Positions 32,808 to 42,174 of a stretch of DNA of 42,375 nucleotides are shown here, one piece after another (the first letter of the stretch is position 1; each line of letters opens with the position of its first letter). Position numbers and translations under genes: made by a program. The notes beneath the pieces are model-generated. The model had not been told where the DNA came from, did not search any database, and worked only from the letters and a program-made list of their open reading frames with translations. Origin of the DNA: Calothrix sp. MO_167.B12 (GTDB lineage Bacteria > Cyanobacteriota > Cyanobacteriia > Cyanobacteriales > Nostocaceae); contig JASJCJ010000048.1 of assembly GCA_030066045.1 (NCBI GenBank), positions 1 through 42,375 on the forward strand, in the 5' to 3' direction.

Positions 32808-33000
32808 CTACCGCAACAGTTTTTTGGGAAGTCCAACCGTTTCGTCATCGCGACAGTTTTTTGGAACCCTTACTATAGCGCTATAGTTTTTTGGGATTTT
32901 AACCATTCCGTTAGCGGAATAGTTTTTTGGGAAGTCCAACCGTTTCGTCATCGCGACAGTTTTTTGGAACCCTTACTATAGTGCTATAGTTTTTCCCGTT
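32808..33000. repeat. Tandem hairpin array 2 (6 divergent units)
   Basis: Six units of 30-37 bp each end AGTTTTTT-GGRA or AGTTTTTC. The stem sequence differs between units: TTCCGTTAGCGGAA, TTTCGTCATCGCGA, CTATAGCGCTATAG and others. Pairing is mostly kept while the bases change. A 58-bp pair of units is duplicated nearly exactly (32828-32886 and 32931-32989). The array ends 4 bp from the fadA stop codon. Confidence 0.7.
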
Positions 33001-33003
33001 CTG

Positions 33004-34179
33004 TTAAACCAATTCCAATACCGCAGCAGCGCCCATCCCACCACCAATGCACATGGTAATCAACCCATAACGGATACCGCGCCGCTGCATTTCATGTAGA
33101 ATAGTTGCAGTTATCCTCGCACCCGTACAACCCAAAGGATGACCTAGTGCGATCGCACCACCATTCACATTAATAATCTCTTCGTTTAATCCCAGTTTGC
33201 GAATCACTGCTAAACTTTGAGCCGCAAAGGCTTCGTTGAGTTCAATTAAGCCAATATCATCCAAGGTTAAACCGACTTGTTGTAATACCTTGGGTACAGC
33301 CATAATTGGACCAATACCCATAATTTCTGGTGGAACCCCCGCAACTGCAAATCCCAGTAATTTAGCTAAAGGTTGCACACCCAGTTTATTTACCATCTCC
33401 TCACTCATAATTACCGTCGCCGCAGCACCATCGGAAGTTTGGGATGAGTTCCCCGCAGTTACCGTACCATTCACCCGAAATACTGGTTTTAATTGTGTCA
33501 AGGCTTCTAAGCTGGTGTCGGGACGGGGACCTTCATCTACTTGGAATACCTTCTCTACCTGCTGGGGTTTGCCATTAATATAGAGGGTTTCACGTACCAC
33601 CAACGGTATAATTTCTTGTGCAAACTTTCCCTGTTGAATTGCCGCCAATGCCCGTTGGTGCGATCGTAAAGCAAAGGCATCTTGGTCTTCCCGTGAGATA
33701 TGATATTCTTGGGCGACATTTTCGGCGGTAATGCCCATGGTACAGTAAGCTTGGGGAGCCTCGACAATCATTTCCGGGTTGGGGGCTAAGTAATCTCCCC
33801 CCATGGGAATTAAGCTCATGGATTCGGCACCGCCGGCAATTATGACATCTGCGTGTCCTGCTACAATGGCTTGGTGTGCCATGGCAATGGTTTGGATTCC
33901 CGAAGAACAGAAGCGGTTAACGGTGCAACCGGCGACTGAGTCTGGTAATCCTGCCCGTTGGGCTATGACTCGTCCGAGGTTGAATCCCTGTTCGGCTTCT
34001 GGGAAGGCACAGCCGATGATGATGTCATCAATTTGGGATGGTTGTAGTTTGGGGACTCGTTGGATGGCGGCTTTGACTACAGCTGCTCCCATGTCGTCTG
34101 GGCGCATATGGCGTAAGGTGCCTCGGGGGGCTTTTCCTACAGCAGTCCGCACGGTGGTGACTATATAAGGTTGTTTCAT
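33004..34179 (-). CDS. fadA: Acetyl-CoA acyltransferase (3-ketoacyl-CoA thiolase)
   Basis: Thiolase splits 3-ketoacyl-CoA with CoA to acetyl-CoA and a shortened acyl-CoA. The 391-residue protein has the nucleophilic cysteine in VNRFCSSGIQTIAMA (Cys91), the GHPLG histidine in INVNGGAIALGHPLGCTGAR and the second cysteine in TMCIGGGMGAAAV. All catalytic residues are present and the length is standard. A HIP1 site lies near 33150. Neighbours upstream (fadN-like) and downstream (fadE) on the same strand supply the other steps. The close match to the FadA subgroup favours degradation over PHB or acetoacetyl-CoA synthesis. Confidence 0.93.
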   Translation of the reverse strand: MKQPYIVTTVRTAVGKAPRGTLRHMRPDDMGAAVVKAAIQRVPKLQPSQIDDIIIGCAFPEAEQGFNLGRVIAQRAGLPDSVAGCTVNRFCSSGIQTIAMAHQAIVAGHADVIIAGGAESMSLIPMGGDYLAPNPEMIVEAPQAYCTMGITAENVAQEYHISREDQDAFALRSHQRALAAIQQGKFAQEIIPLVVRETLYINGKPQQVEKVFQVDEGPRPDTSLEALTQLKPVFRVNGTVTAGNSSQTSDGAAATVIMSEEMVNKLGVQPLAKLLGFAVAGVPPEIMGIGPIMAVPKVLQQVGLTLDDIGLIELNEAFAAQSLAVIRKLGLNEEIINVNGGAIALGHPLGCTGARITATILHEMQRRGIRYGLITMCIGGGMGAAAVLELV

Positions 34180-34325
34180 GGTTGGTTACCAAGTTTGATT
34201 TTTGATGTCTCACGCAAAGGCGCAAAGACGCAAAGAGAAGAGAGAAGAGTTATACCAATTTGAAAAATAAACTATCCGTTGGTAAAAATGATTGCGATAG
34301 AGGGAGCGTCCCAATTAAAAAATCT

Positions 34326-34428
34326 GGCGTTGCTGAATAAGGATATGAAACGTCAAAATAAGCTTTATTTTTCTTTGTAACTTTGCGCCTTTGGGTGAGG
34401 CAAATTCATATTTTCAATCAACAACGCC
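34326..34428. mobile_element. Miniature element with GGCGTTGCTGAAT termini, copy 1
   Basis: The element starts GGCGTTGCTGAATAAGGATA and ends CAACAACGCC. A second, longer copy lies at 37058-37213. Both share GGATATGAAAC and CTTTGTAACTTTGCGCCTTT. The interior is non-coding. Confidence 0.6.
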
Positions 34429-34437
34429 AAAAATCTT

Positions 34438-34581
34438 ATGTAGTGGGAGCATCTTGCTCCCTTGAGAATTTTCTTTTGTGAGGATTTTGCTTTTTTGATA
34501 TCTGACGCAGGCAAGACTTCGGCGTGAGCTCAGACGTTCGGCTCAGCTCAGTCGAGCCGTCGAACGCTGCCCGCACTACAA
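34438..34581. mobile_element. MITE family A, copy D (doubly expanded tip)
   Basis: This copy is inverted and keeps TGTAGTGGGAGC…GCTCCC and GCCCGCACTACA. Its hairpin tip carries the 25-bp GAGCTC palindrome of copies B and C plus about 25 further bases inserted inside that palindrome (ACGTTCGGCTCAGCTCAGTC…). It lacks clear outer termini. Confidence 0.55.
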
Positions 34582-34649
34582 TATTTTTATTTGGGATACT
34601 CCTGCGGCAGATTGGGTAGCTCTTTCACAATCTAAAATCTAAAATCGTA

Positions 34650-36932
34650 TTAGTTGCGTAGTGGTTTCTTTGTCTTCAACATATGAGCAATTCGTTGTTG
34701 GGTTTGGGGTTGTTGTAACAGGGGTATAAACATCTCCCGTTCGAGTTGCAGCAGATAATCTTCGTCAATGAGGGATGGTGCTGAGAGTTCGCCACCTGTG
34801 ATGACGTAGGCTAGGCGATTGGCAAGGTAACGGTCATATTCTGTGATATAACCTCCTTGTTCCATGACGTAAGCTGCGTGTTCTAAGATGGCTCTGGCAG
34901 GATGACCGAGTACCATAATGGGGTTACGAGGGGGTGGTATGTACCCTATTTTGTCCAAGCATATTACTTCCTGTTTGGCGATATACAGGCGGTTGTCGGC
35001 ATTCATGATAATTTTGGCATTGGCTGGGAGAAAGCCTAGTTCCTGGGCTTCATAGGCACTTTTGGATACTTTTGCCATACCAATGGTTTCAAATGCCTGC
35101 ATCAAGAAGGGTTGGATATGATGGGCGGATTCTGTCGCGGCATGGTTGGCAGCCCATGTTGCCATCCGCATAATACCACCAGCACCGGGAATTAGTCCTA
35201 CAGCTAGTTCTACGAGTCCGATGTAGGTTTCGGCAGCTGCGACTATGTGGGGACAAGCCATGACTAATTCACAACCTCCTGCTAGGGCACGTCCGTGAAT
35301 GGCGGCTACAATGGGTTTGGGGAAGTAGTGAATCCTTTGTAAGAGGGATTGATATGTGACGATGAGGTTCGCAATTGGTTCGAGACTTCCCGACTGTGCC
35401 ATTTTTCCCATCTCTGCTAGGTTGGCACCGGCGGAGAAGTTGACACCTTCGTTACCAATTACTAATCCCCGGTAATCACCTTTTTCGATCATATCTAGGA
35501 TGTGGGCGAAACCTTCAATGACTTTCAGGCTGAGGGTATTACCTTTAGAACGAAATTCATATAAGACTACTCCGTCCCCTAAGTCTAATAATGCGGCTTC
35601 GGGATTCTCCCACAGGGTACCTTTGGGTGCAGATTTGATTGCAGTTAGGTTAATTTCAGCTTCTGTTGGGATATCTTCCCGTTTCCATGTCTTTATCCAG
35701 TCTGGAACAGAGATACCATGTGCTTCCATATCAGCCAAAACTGTCTCGAATCCCAACACATCCCATATTTCAAAGGGTCCGAGTTCCCAACCAAACCCCC
35801 AGTGCATCGCTCTATCAATATCTGCGGGGTTGTCGGCAATTTCGGGAATCCGATGGGCACTGTATGCTAGTACTTTAAGAATAAACTCCCGGAAAAACTT
35901 ACCTGCACGACCTTGATTTTTATACAAAGCTTGTAAGCGTTGACGTAAATCAGGAATTTTTGCGATCGCTTCTATATTTCCCAAATTTAAAGGCTTAGCA
36001 GGTTCGTAAACCAAAGTAATAGGATTAATGGAGAGAATTTCCTTACCTTGTTTCTTGTAAAATCCTTGACTGGTTTTTGCTCCTAATGTCCCTGTTTCTA
36101 CTAATTGTCGCACCAATTGAGGCACCTGAAATACATCCCGGCTTTCGTCGTGAGGGATGGCGGGGTAAAGATTTTCTCCTACATACATGAGGGTATCTAA
36201 ACCCACTAAATCAATGGTGCGGAAGGTTGCAGATTTAGGTCTACCAACCATTGTTCCGGTGAGGGTATCAATTTCTGGGATAGTATAACCACCACCATCT
36301 GTAAAGGATTTGATGGCGAGCATGACTGCGTACATCCCAATGCGATTGCCGATGAAGTTGGGGGTGTCTTTGGCTATGACTACTCCTTTACCTAGATATA
36401 AACTAGCAAACCATTCCATCCTTTTTAGTACTTCTGGGGATGTGTCGGGTGTGGGAATTAGTTCTAATAGTTTGAGGTAGCGGGGTGGGTTAAAAAAGTG
36501 AGTGCCTAAAAATCGGTTGCGGAAAGACTCTGAGCGTCCTTGGGCAATCATGTGGATGGGTAAACCACTGGTATTTGTGGACACGATTGTGTCGTCGCGG
36601 ATGGTGTTTTCTACCCGTGCCAATAATTTTTGTTTGATTGTTAAGTTTTCTACTACAGCTTCAATTACCCAATCTACATCGGCAAGGTAGTGAAAGTGTT
36701 TGTCAAAGTTGCCGAGAGTTATTCTGCGGGCGGTTTTGTCTGTAAAAAAGATGGGGGGAGATTGCTTTTTAGCTTTTTTAAATGCGGTTTCAACTAATTT
36801 ATTTTTATTCTCATCTTTGGCAGGTATGTCGAGTAAATATACAGTTAGTCCAGCATTGGCGAGATGGGCAGCTATTTGGGTTCCCATCACCCCTGCACCA
36901 AGAACTGCGGCTGTTTGAAAGGGTTTGAACAT
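34650..36932 (-). CDS. fadN: 3-hydroxyacyl-CoA dehydrogenase / enoyl-CoA hydratase (FadN-like)
   Basis: This bifunctional enzyme hydrates trans-2-enoyl-CoA and oxidises the 3-hydroxyacyl-CoA. In the 760-residue protein the dehydrogenase comes first (AVLGAGVMGTQIAAHLANAG at residues 9-28; NTSGLPIHMIA; THFFNPPRYLKLLELIP with the catalytic His). The hydratase/isomerase domain follows (about 470-620). This order matches Bacillus FadN, not E. coli FadB. Both hydratase glutamates are present, in AGGCELVMAC and LVELAVGLIPGAGG. A HIP1 site lies near 35965. It belongs to the fadD-fadN-fadA-fadE series. Confidence 0.92.
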   Translation of the reverse strand: MFKPFQTAAVLGAGVMGTQIAAHLANAGLTVYLLDIPAKDENKNKLVETAFKKAKKQSPPIFFTDKTARRITLGNFDKHFHYLADVDWVIEAVVENLTIKQKLLARVENTIRDDTIVSTNTSGLPIHMIAQGRSESFRNRFLGTHFFNPPRYLKLLELIPTPDTSPEVLKRMEWFASLYLGKGVVIAKDTPNFIGNRIGMYAVMLAIKSFTDGGGYTIPEIDTLTGTMVGRPKSATFRTIDLVGLDTLMYVGENLYPAIPHDESRDVFQVPQLVRQLVETGTLGAKTSQGFYKKQGKEILSINPITLVYEPAKPLNLGNIEAIAKIPDLRQRLQALYKNQGRAGKFFREFILKVLAYSAHRIPEIADNPADIDRAMHWGFGWELGPFEIWDVLGFETVLADMEAHGISVPDWIKTWKREDIPTEAEINLTAIKSAPKGTLWENPEAALLDLGDGVVLYEFRSKGNTLSLKVIEGFAHILDMIEKGDYRGLVIGNEGVNFSAGANLAEMGKMAQSGSLEPIANLIVTYQSLLQRIHYFPKPIVAAIHGRALAGGCELVMACPHIVAAAETYIGLVELAVGLIPGAGGIMRMATWAANHAATESAHHIQPFLMQAFETIGMAKVSKSAYEAQELGFLPANAKIIMNADNRLYIAKQEVICLDKIGYIPPPRNPIMVLGHPARAILEHAAYVMEQGGYITEYDRYLANRLAYVITGGELSAPSLIDEDYLLQLEREMFIPLLQQPQTQQRIAHMLKTKKPLRN

Positions 36933-37057
36933 AGTTTGATTCTCCTTGACGATTTGGGTGTATCTGTTTCTGTGTTGATAAGTATTTGTTTAATGAACCG
37001 CATTAGCGAAGCCATGCCCGTAGGGCTTTAGGCGCAAAGAACGCGAAGGAAGAGGAG

Positions 37058-37213
37058 GGCATTGCTGAATCAGGATATGAAACATCAAAATCACCTTTGT
37101 TTTTCTTTGTAACTTTGCGCCTTTGCGCGCCAGTTGCTTCAAGTCGGCGGAGCCGCCCAACGCACTGGCTCGTCTTTGCGCGAACTTAATTAATACCTAG
37201 ATTCAGCAACGCC
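37058..37213. mobile_element. Miniature element with GGCGTTGCTGAAT termini, copy 2
   Basis: Termini are GGCATTGCTGAATCAGGATA and GATTCAGCAACGCC. Compared with copy 1 it carries an additional palindromic cassette (about 37126-37168, GCCAGTTGC…GCACTGGCT) inside the CTTTGCGC block. It ends 7 bp from the fadD stop codon. Confidence 0.6.
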
Positions 37214-37219
37214 GGTTTT

Positions 37220-39343
37220 CTAGGAGTTTAAGGATTTAGCAAAAGCGGGACATGAAGCCTGTGGTATGGAAGGACATAGGGATGCAAGAATATCCTCTGT
37301 TTCTGCTTGACCATTACCATTTTTCTTGGTTTTAGAATTTTGAGTGTTATATATGGCTTGTATTTGTTGAGAATATACTTCTAACACCTTTGCCCGCATC
37401 ACTTCCCCATCAGGGGTTAGCATTCCATTCTCAACGGTGAGGATAGCGTTAATTAATTGAAAACGTTTTACTGTGGACCAATAGGGTAAGTGACAATTAG
37501 CCTCATCAACTAGTGTCTGATAGAGGGCAATAATACAGGGGTGCTGTAATAACTCCTCTGTGGGTAGATTTATCCCCATTGTTTGTGCTGTTAAATCTAA
37601 CTGCTGCAAGTCAGGGAAAATTAACATGGCACAAAATTTACGTTCCGAACCTACTGCGATCGCATATCCTATAAGAGGAGATTGTTCCAGTTTTGTTTCT
37701 AGGGGTTCTGGGGTAACGTATTTACCTGTGGACAGTTTAAAGCGGCTTTTCTTTAATCCTGTAATCTTCAGAAAACCTTCGGGGGTAAATTCTCCTAAGT
37801 CCCCTGTATGTAACCACCCTTCACCATCAATTAATTGTTTACTGGCTTCTGGGTTTTTGTAATATCCTTGGGTGTTATAAGGTCCCCGGATGAGAATTTC
37901 CCCATCCTCGGCTATGGCAACCTCTACTCCAGGTAAGGGCACTCCTACAGTTCCAGCACGGTTGAATTTGCCCCGGTTGCAGGTGACGGCTGAACTTGTC
38001 TCTGTTAAACCATAACCTTGCAAAATCTCCATTCCTGCTGCTGCAAACAGGTTAGCAACTTCCGCTTTTAAAGATGCTCCCCCACTAACAAGATATTTAA
38101 TCCGACCTCCAAAAAGCGATCGCCACCGTGAAAATACTAGTCTATTTGCTAGGTGCAACATTCTGGCATATACCCCTGTGGGTGGGTTTCCCAGTTCGTA
38201 TCTTTGAGCAAGTTTGAGTGCCCAATTGAATAATATAGACAGTGGTTGACTTCTTCCCCTTCTCTTCTTTCCTGTTTCTAGCAGCTTTTCATAAACTTTT
38301 TCCAGTAACAGGGGAACGGTGGCGAAAATCGTCGGACGAACTTGTTGCAGATGTTTTAAGACTCGTTGAGGATGGCTGAAGTAAATGCTATGTCCATAGT
38401 AAAGATGGCCGTACAATAAGACACGGGCAAAAACATGGGTGAGTGGTAGAAAGGAAAGAACAACCTCTTGAGCACCATATGTCAACTTATTCCCCGTAAA
38501 CATTGCCAAGGCATTGGCAGAAAGATTTTCATGGGTGAGCATCACTCCCTGAAGTTTCCCTGTAGCTCCAGGAATATAGATAATAGTAGCTAAGTCTGTT
38601 GCTGCTATAGAGGAACTGATTTGTTGGAGTTGCTCTGGTGAAGTCTGCATCGCTCCCCTAGCACGAATCTCATCTAAGGAAAAGACTTGGATGCATTGAG
38701 GAATTTCTGGACATGATTTTTCTCCACCCATAGGCGAGCAAAATTCGGGAAGACACAAACATAGTTCCTGGGGAATTTCCTTAGCTTGCCAATGCCCATG
38801 TCTAGTTTCCTCTCCCTGCTCCCCATTACCCAAAGAACAGATTAATTGCTGCCTATGAACTTCCTGCCAATCACTGGGAACATCAACAACAATTACCGTA
38901 TGTAAATCTGTCGTATCCCAGAGATAAGGAACCAATTGATAAAGCAAGTCTAAGTTAGAAACAATCAGTACCTTGGTTTCTGAGTGTCGCAGAATAAAAA
39001 TAATATGTTCAATAGTTTGGGTGATATCAATGGGCACATCTACCAAACCTGCCAATAGACAAGCCATATCAGCTATACAAAAGTTGGCATCACTGTGCAA
39101 TAATAAAGCAACCCGTTCACCCTTCTCTAACTGCAAATCCCTTAAACCTAATCCTATCTCTTCAGCAGCAATCCGCAACTCTTGATTAGATAAAGATTTC
39201 CAGCCTGTTAGCGTCCATTGGTTCAGGGCATGGGGGTTGGGAGAATCCTTACATACCCTATCCAACAGAGAAGGTAATGTCCACCCCAGAATCATTTCTC
39301 CAGAATCGGGTGGTGCTCTATAAATTTTATGGTCATAAAACAT
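37220..39343 (-). CDS. fadD: Long-chain acyl-CoA/AMP-forming synthetase with altered A3 motif
   Basis: The 707-residue protein belongs to the adenylate-forming (ANL) superfamily and most likely activates fatty acids with ATP and CoA. Motifs seen are YIPGATGKLQGVMLTH (256-271), GYGLTETSSAVTCN, HTGDLGEFTPEGFLKITGLK and STGKYVTPEPLE. The P-loop usually reads YTSGTTGxPKG; here the lysine is Gln and the first Ser/Thr is Pro, so the ATP loop is unusual. Residues about 155-235 form a Cys-rich insert of uncertain role. It is the first gene of the minus-strand fad series, which supports a role as FadD. HIP1 sites are present (about 37658, 38117). Confidence 0.85.
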   Translation of the reverse strand: MFYDHKIYRAPPDSGEMILGWTLPSLLDRVCKDSPNPHALNQWTLTGWKSLSNQELRIAAEEIGLGLRDLQLEKGERVALLLHSDANFCIADMACLLAGLVDVPIDITQTIEHIIFILRHSETKVLIVSNLDLLYQLVPYLWDTTDLHTVIVVDVPSDWQEVHRQQLICSLGNGEQGEETRHGHWQAKEIPQELCLCLPEFCSPMGGEKSCPEIPQCIQVFSLDEIRARGAMQTSPEQLQQISSSIAATDLATIIYIPGATGKLQGVMLTHENLSANALAMFTGNKLTYGAQEVVLSFLPLTHVFARVLLYGHLYYGHSIYFSHPQRVLKHLQQVRPTIFATVPLLLEKVYEKLLETGKKRRGRSQPLSILFNWALKLAQRYELGNPPTGVYARMLHLANRLVFSRWRSLFGGRIKYLVSGGASLKAEVANLFAAAGMEILQGYGLTETSSAVTCNRGKFNRAGTVGVPLPGVEVAIAEDGEILIRGPYNTQGYYKNPEASKQLIDGEGWLHTGDLGEFTPEGFLKITGLKKSRFKLSTGKYVTPEPLETKLEQSPLIGYAIAVGSERKFCAMLIFPDLQQLDLTAQTMGINLPTEELLQHPCIIALYQTLVDEANCHLPYWSTVKRFQLINAILTVENGMLTPDGEVMRAKVLEVYSQQIQAIYNTQNSKTKKNGNGQAETEDILASLCPSIPQASCPAFAKSLNS

Positions 39344-40457
39344 ATTGTCAAACTATTTTGGATTTTAGATTTTGGATTCAAGAATTGAACCCACAGATAA
39401 ATCTGGGAAGTGCTGGTATGCTGCTTCGTGCTTCATACCATTAAAGAATTAATATCAACTGCTTAGGAAATTTCCAGAATTAAAATTACCAGGCTATTAA
39501 AAATTAATTGTAGGGGCACAAGCCTTGCGCCCTTGCCATTGGTAAAATTATTTCCAGAAATCACCTTAATCTCAAATGAGTGCAAAGTGGAGTTAACTGA
39601 TTGACAGACTTTAATATCATGTTCGCGTAATTACTTATATAGGAATCCCGTTTGATTTCTGTTTGATTACTGAAAGAAGTTTTAGACGTTAGTCTTGCTA
39701 TATGGGCTTTTGAGTCTCAGTCTATTTTCAAAATTCACATAGGATTCCTATAGTTTCTGTTTGACTCACTTCAACCCTCTCCTTACGGCAATTTTCGGGT
39801 AAATGAACCACATTTTCATCTCTCACACATTAGACGCAGAACAGCTTCAGTGTAGGGTAGACGCAACAATAAGAAAGAAATACAGATATCAGAGTGTGGT
39901 CTAAATACATGAAAACTGCTGTAATCAGGTGGGTGAGATTTTATAAGTATTCATTTGCACATGATATACACCTGTAAATAAGGCATTGTTACCAACGCAA
40001 TCAGCACCTCAAGTATTTCAAAAGATTAATAATAATGACACATAAAATGTCATTTCAGTTAGCCTCCTTGGGAGGAGCTGCGCTAACAGTTTCCCCATTG
40101 ATAAATAAAGGGACAACAGTTAGTCAAAAAATTTTTCACCTCCATAAATAGAATTTGGGCAGTTGATTGAGACAAAAACTCTCACTGTTTCCTGTTCCCT
40201 ATTCCCTCTCTCGAACGGGGCTTGATACTGATTACTATTTGCTCACAAACAGAGATATTTTAGATGCTTACTTCTGATATCTCAGTCCTCATTTATCCTT
40301 CAATATCTTCCCAATTATTTAGTATCCACTCATCGTATATTTGAGCTTACAGATTTTTAACTGATTTATCTCAATGCTTATAAAAAGCATATAAACTACA
40401 TAGTCATAATGTAGATCGCATCAGGGATCAAAAGCAAGATTTTGTATATTTTCGCAA
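39344..40457. other. 1.1-kb spacer with repeats, no convincing gene
   Basis: No gene is supported. A small element at 39638-39752 has 11-bp inverted ends (TATAGGAATCC and GGATTCCTATA). A 38-codon frame at 40034-40150 (ATGACACATAAAATG…) has no ribosome-binding site and no recognisable product. A possible fadD promoter on the minus strand would lie around 39350-39500, but no clear boxes are seen. Confidence 0.5.
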
Positions 40458-41357
40458 TCAAGTCGGTAAAATGTTAACATTTTCTGGCTGTAAGGATGGT
40501 ATTTTAATGTAGCAACCTGGCGACTGATGGCTCATTTCTCCCTCCAAGTGTTTTTCTAACCAATCACCCAAATCAATCAATACATCTGAGTAATCTATAT
40601 TGAAATTGACATCATGGTAATCTCCTGGATAGACATACCATTCCTTATCCGGAAAAGTTACTTGTTGATAAAACTTTAAACTACCCTCTGGAGGAGTAAC
40701 GCGATCGCTACTACCATTTAATATTAATAAGGGAACTTGTAATTGGCAGGCATGTTTTTGTACCCACTTTTCCGCGACAAAAAACTCCGTAGCTAGTCTG
40801 GCACTACCATATTCATGTCTGAGGGGATCTTTGAGATACTCTATCATGGCTTGACGATTGCGTTCCACCCCTATTTTCAGACTAAAACGGGGCCAAATGC
40901 GAGAAAACATACGCCCCAATACCACTTTCAGTGGTGGAACCCTGACTTTACCAATAGCAGGTGCTGTTAAGATAATTCCCCACAAACTTTCGGGAAAATG
41001 TAAAGCATAATCCAAGGCAATCACTGCACCTAAACTATGTCCCCACAAAAAGCAGGCACAGGTTGGTGCCCGTTCTTGAATTCGCTGTAAAAAGGTGTGT
41101 AAATCTTCCCGGAATTCAGCCCAGGCATTAATATGTCCCCGTTGCCCCCCAGAGCGTCCATGTCCCCTTAAGTCAAAAGCATAGATAGCATAGCCTTGGG
41201 GAATCAAGTACTGTGCAGCATCATTAAACAATCCACTGTGGGCACCTAAACCATGAACTATGGCGATAATTGCCCGTACTTGCACCTGTGGTTGCCAGCT
41301 TTGATAATAAAGTTTTAAACCTCCCGAACCTTGAAAATTTCCTTCAATGTGTTTCAT
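40458..41357 (-). CDS. Alpha/beta hydrolase, monoacylglycerol lipase-like
   Basis: The protein belongs to the serine-hydrolase S33/Hydrolase_4 group that includes monoacylglycerol lipases. The start chosen is ATG 41357 (MKHIEGNFQGSGGLKLYYQS), preceded by GAGAAGAAAGTC; a longer frame from 41468 adds 37 unlikely residues. This gives 299 residues. The oxyanion and nucleophile motifs are HGLGAHSG and WGHSLGAVIALDYAL; the likely Asp is in GSSDRVTPPEGS and the His in PGDYHDVNFN. Such enzymes release free fatty acids from lipids. Placed near the fad genes, it may supply their substrate, but it is 1.1 kb from fadD and separately transcribed. HIP1 is present. Confidence 0.88.
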   Translation of the reverse strand: MKHIEGNFQGSGGLKLYYQSWQPQVQVRAIIAIVHGLGAHSGLFNDAAQYLIPQGYAIYAFDLRGHGRSGGQRGHINAWAEFREDLHTFLQRIQERAPTCACFLWGHSLGAVIALDYALHFPESLWGIILTAPAIGKVRVPPLKVVLGRMFSRIWPRFSLKIGVERNRQAMIEYLKDPLRHEYGSARLATEFFVAEKWVQKHACQLQVPLLILNGSSDRVTPPEGSLKFYQQVTFPDKEWYVYPGDYHDVNFNIDYSDVLIDLGDWLEKHLEGEMSHQSPGCYIKIPSLQPENVNILPT

Positions 41358-41569
41358 GACTTTCTTCTCACCACGCCCTGTCTCAGCTGCAGTTGCGATC
41401 GCGGAATGCTGATAAAATGTAATTGATGGCAGGAGTTTCATACCCCTACCTCTTTGGCAATTCATCACATTCTCACGCCTGGGATACCTAATTCATGAAG
41501 CTAAAAGGTGTCAGGACAAATAATTCAGAAGTTATTGCATCTTAGTATTTATTATATCTCGCCTATCTA

Positions 41570-42060
41570 TATTCAACCACTAGGGCGTGTTTTCAAACCC
41601 AAAATTGGCATCAATTGTAGGTTGGGGAGCCACTCCGTTGCGGAGGTTCCCTCCGTTATAGTCAGTGGCGTTTGAGGAACAAAACCCAACATTCTTCGTT
41701 CGATTTGTTGGGTTACTCTATCCTTCGGGAACGCCTGACGGCGTTAGCGCAGCTCCTCGCGAGCGAGGCACGAGAAGCCACTTCGTGTCTACACTCCTTC
41801 ACTCCCTATTTTCAAGCTAGCCCCCCATAGACGTTTGTACACAACCAGGAATCTGAAAATGCTTTGTGACTAACTCCTCAAGTTAGCACGCAATGCGCCC
41901 CTACTCCATGCCTCCTAACTATTTTCAACCTAGCCTCCTACGAGAAAATCCCACAACCAAGCCATGAAAATATCTCAAGTGCAGCTCCTACACCTAAGTT
42001 GTCAACCATCAACTATCAACTATCAACCATTTTCATATATGAATTTATCTCACGCAGAGG
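41570..42060. repeat. Repeat-rich spacer before the IS200 end
   Basis: The spacer holds CCCAAC/GTTGGG palindromes (about 41617-41715), GGCGTT-type cassettes (GCCTGACGGCGTTAGCGC, about 41732-41750) and CGCAATGCGCCCCTAC (41890-41905), which is also found near 10180. TCAACTA heptamers lie at 42005-42030. No coding frame is supported. Confidence 0.5.
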
Positions 42061-42085
42061 CACTCCAGGCGCAGAGAATAAGAGT

Positions 42086-42174
42086 TTTAACTTAAACCGC
42101 GAAATTCCCCATCCGTCTATACGGTGGGATGAATAACGGGGAAAAATTAGGGGTACTCTTCGAGAAGGTTTCAC
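42086..42174 (-). mobile_element. IS200/IS605-type right end hairpins
   Basis: Between the tnpA stop and about 42086 are an AAATTAGGGG/CCCCTAATTT stem (about 42145-42192, overlapping the 3' end of tnpA) and a CCGTATAGACGG hairpin within CATCCCACC…GGATGGGG. Subterminal imperfect hairpins of this type are what Y1 transposases recognise. The exact end of the element is not resolved. Confidence 0.5.

Noticed and set aside
32303-33000. CRISPR array
   Set aside because: The units have no constant repeat separated by unique spacers. Unit length is 30-38 bp in total and the hairpin itself varies; no cas genes are nearby.
40034-40150. 38-codon peptide MTHKMSFQLASLGGAAL…
   Set aside because: There is no ribosome-binding site, no conservation evidence and no context; kept only as a note.
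41358-41468. Extended N-terminus of the alpha/beta hydrolase
   Set aside because: The additional 37 residues are unlike the family, whereas ATG 41357 begins at the usual first residues.
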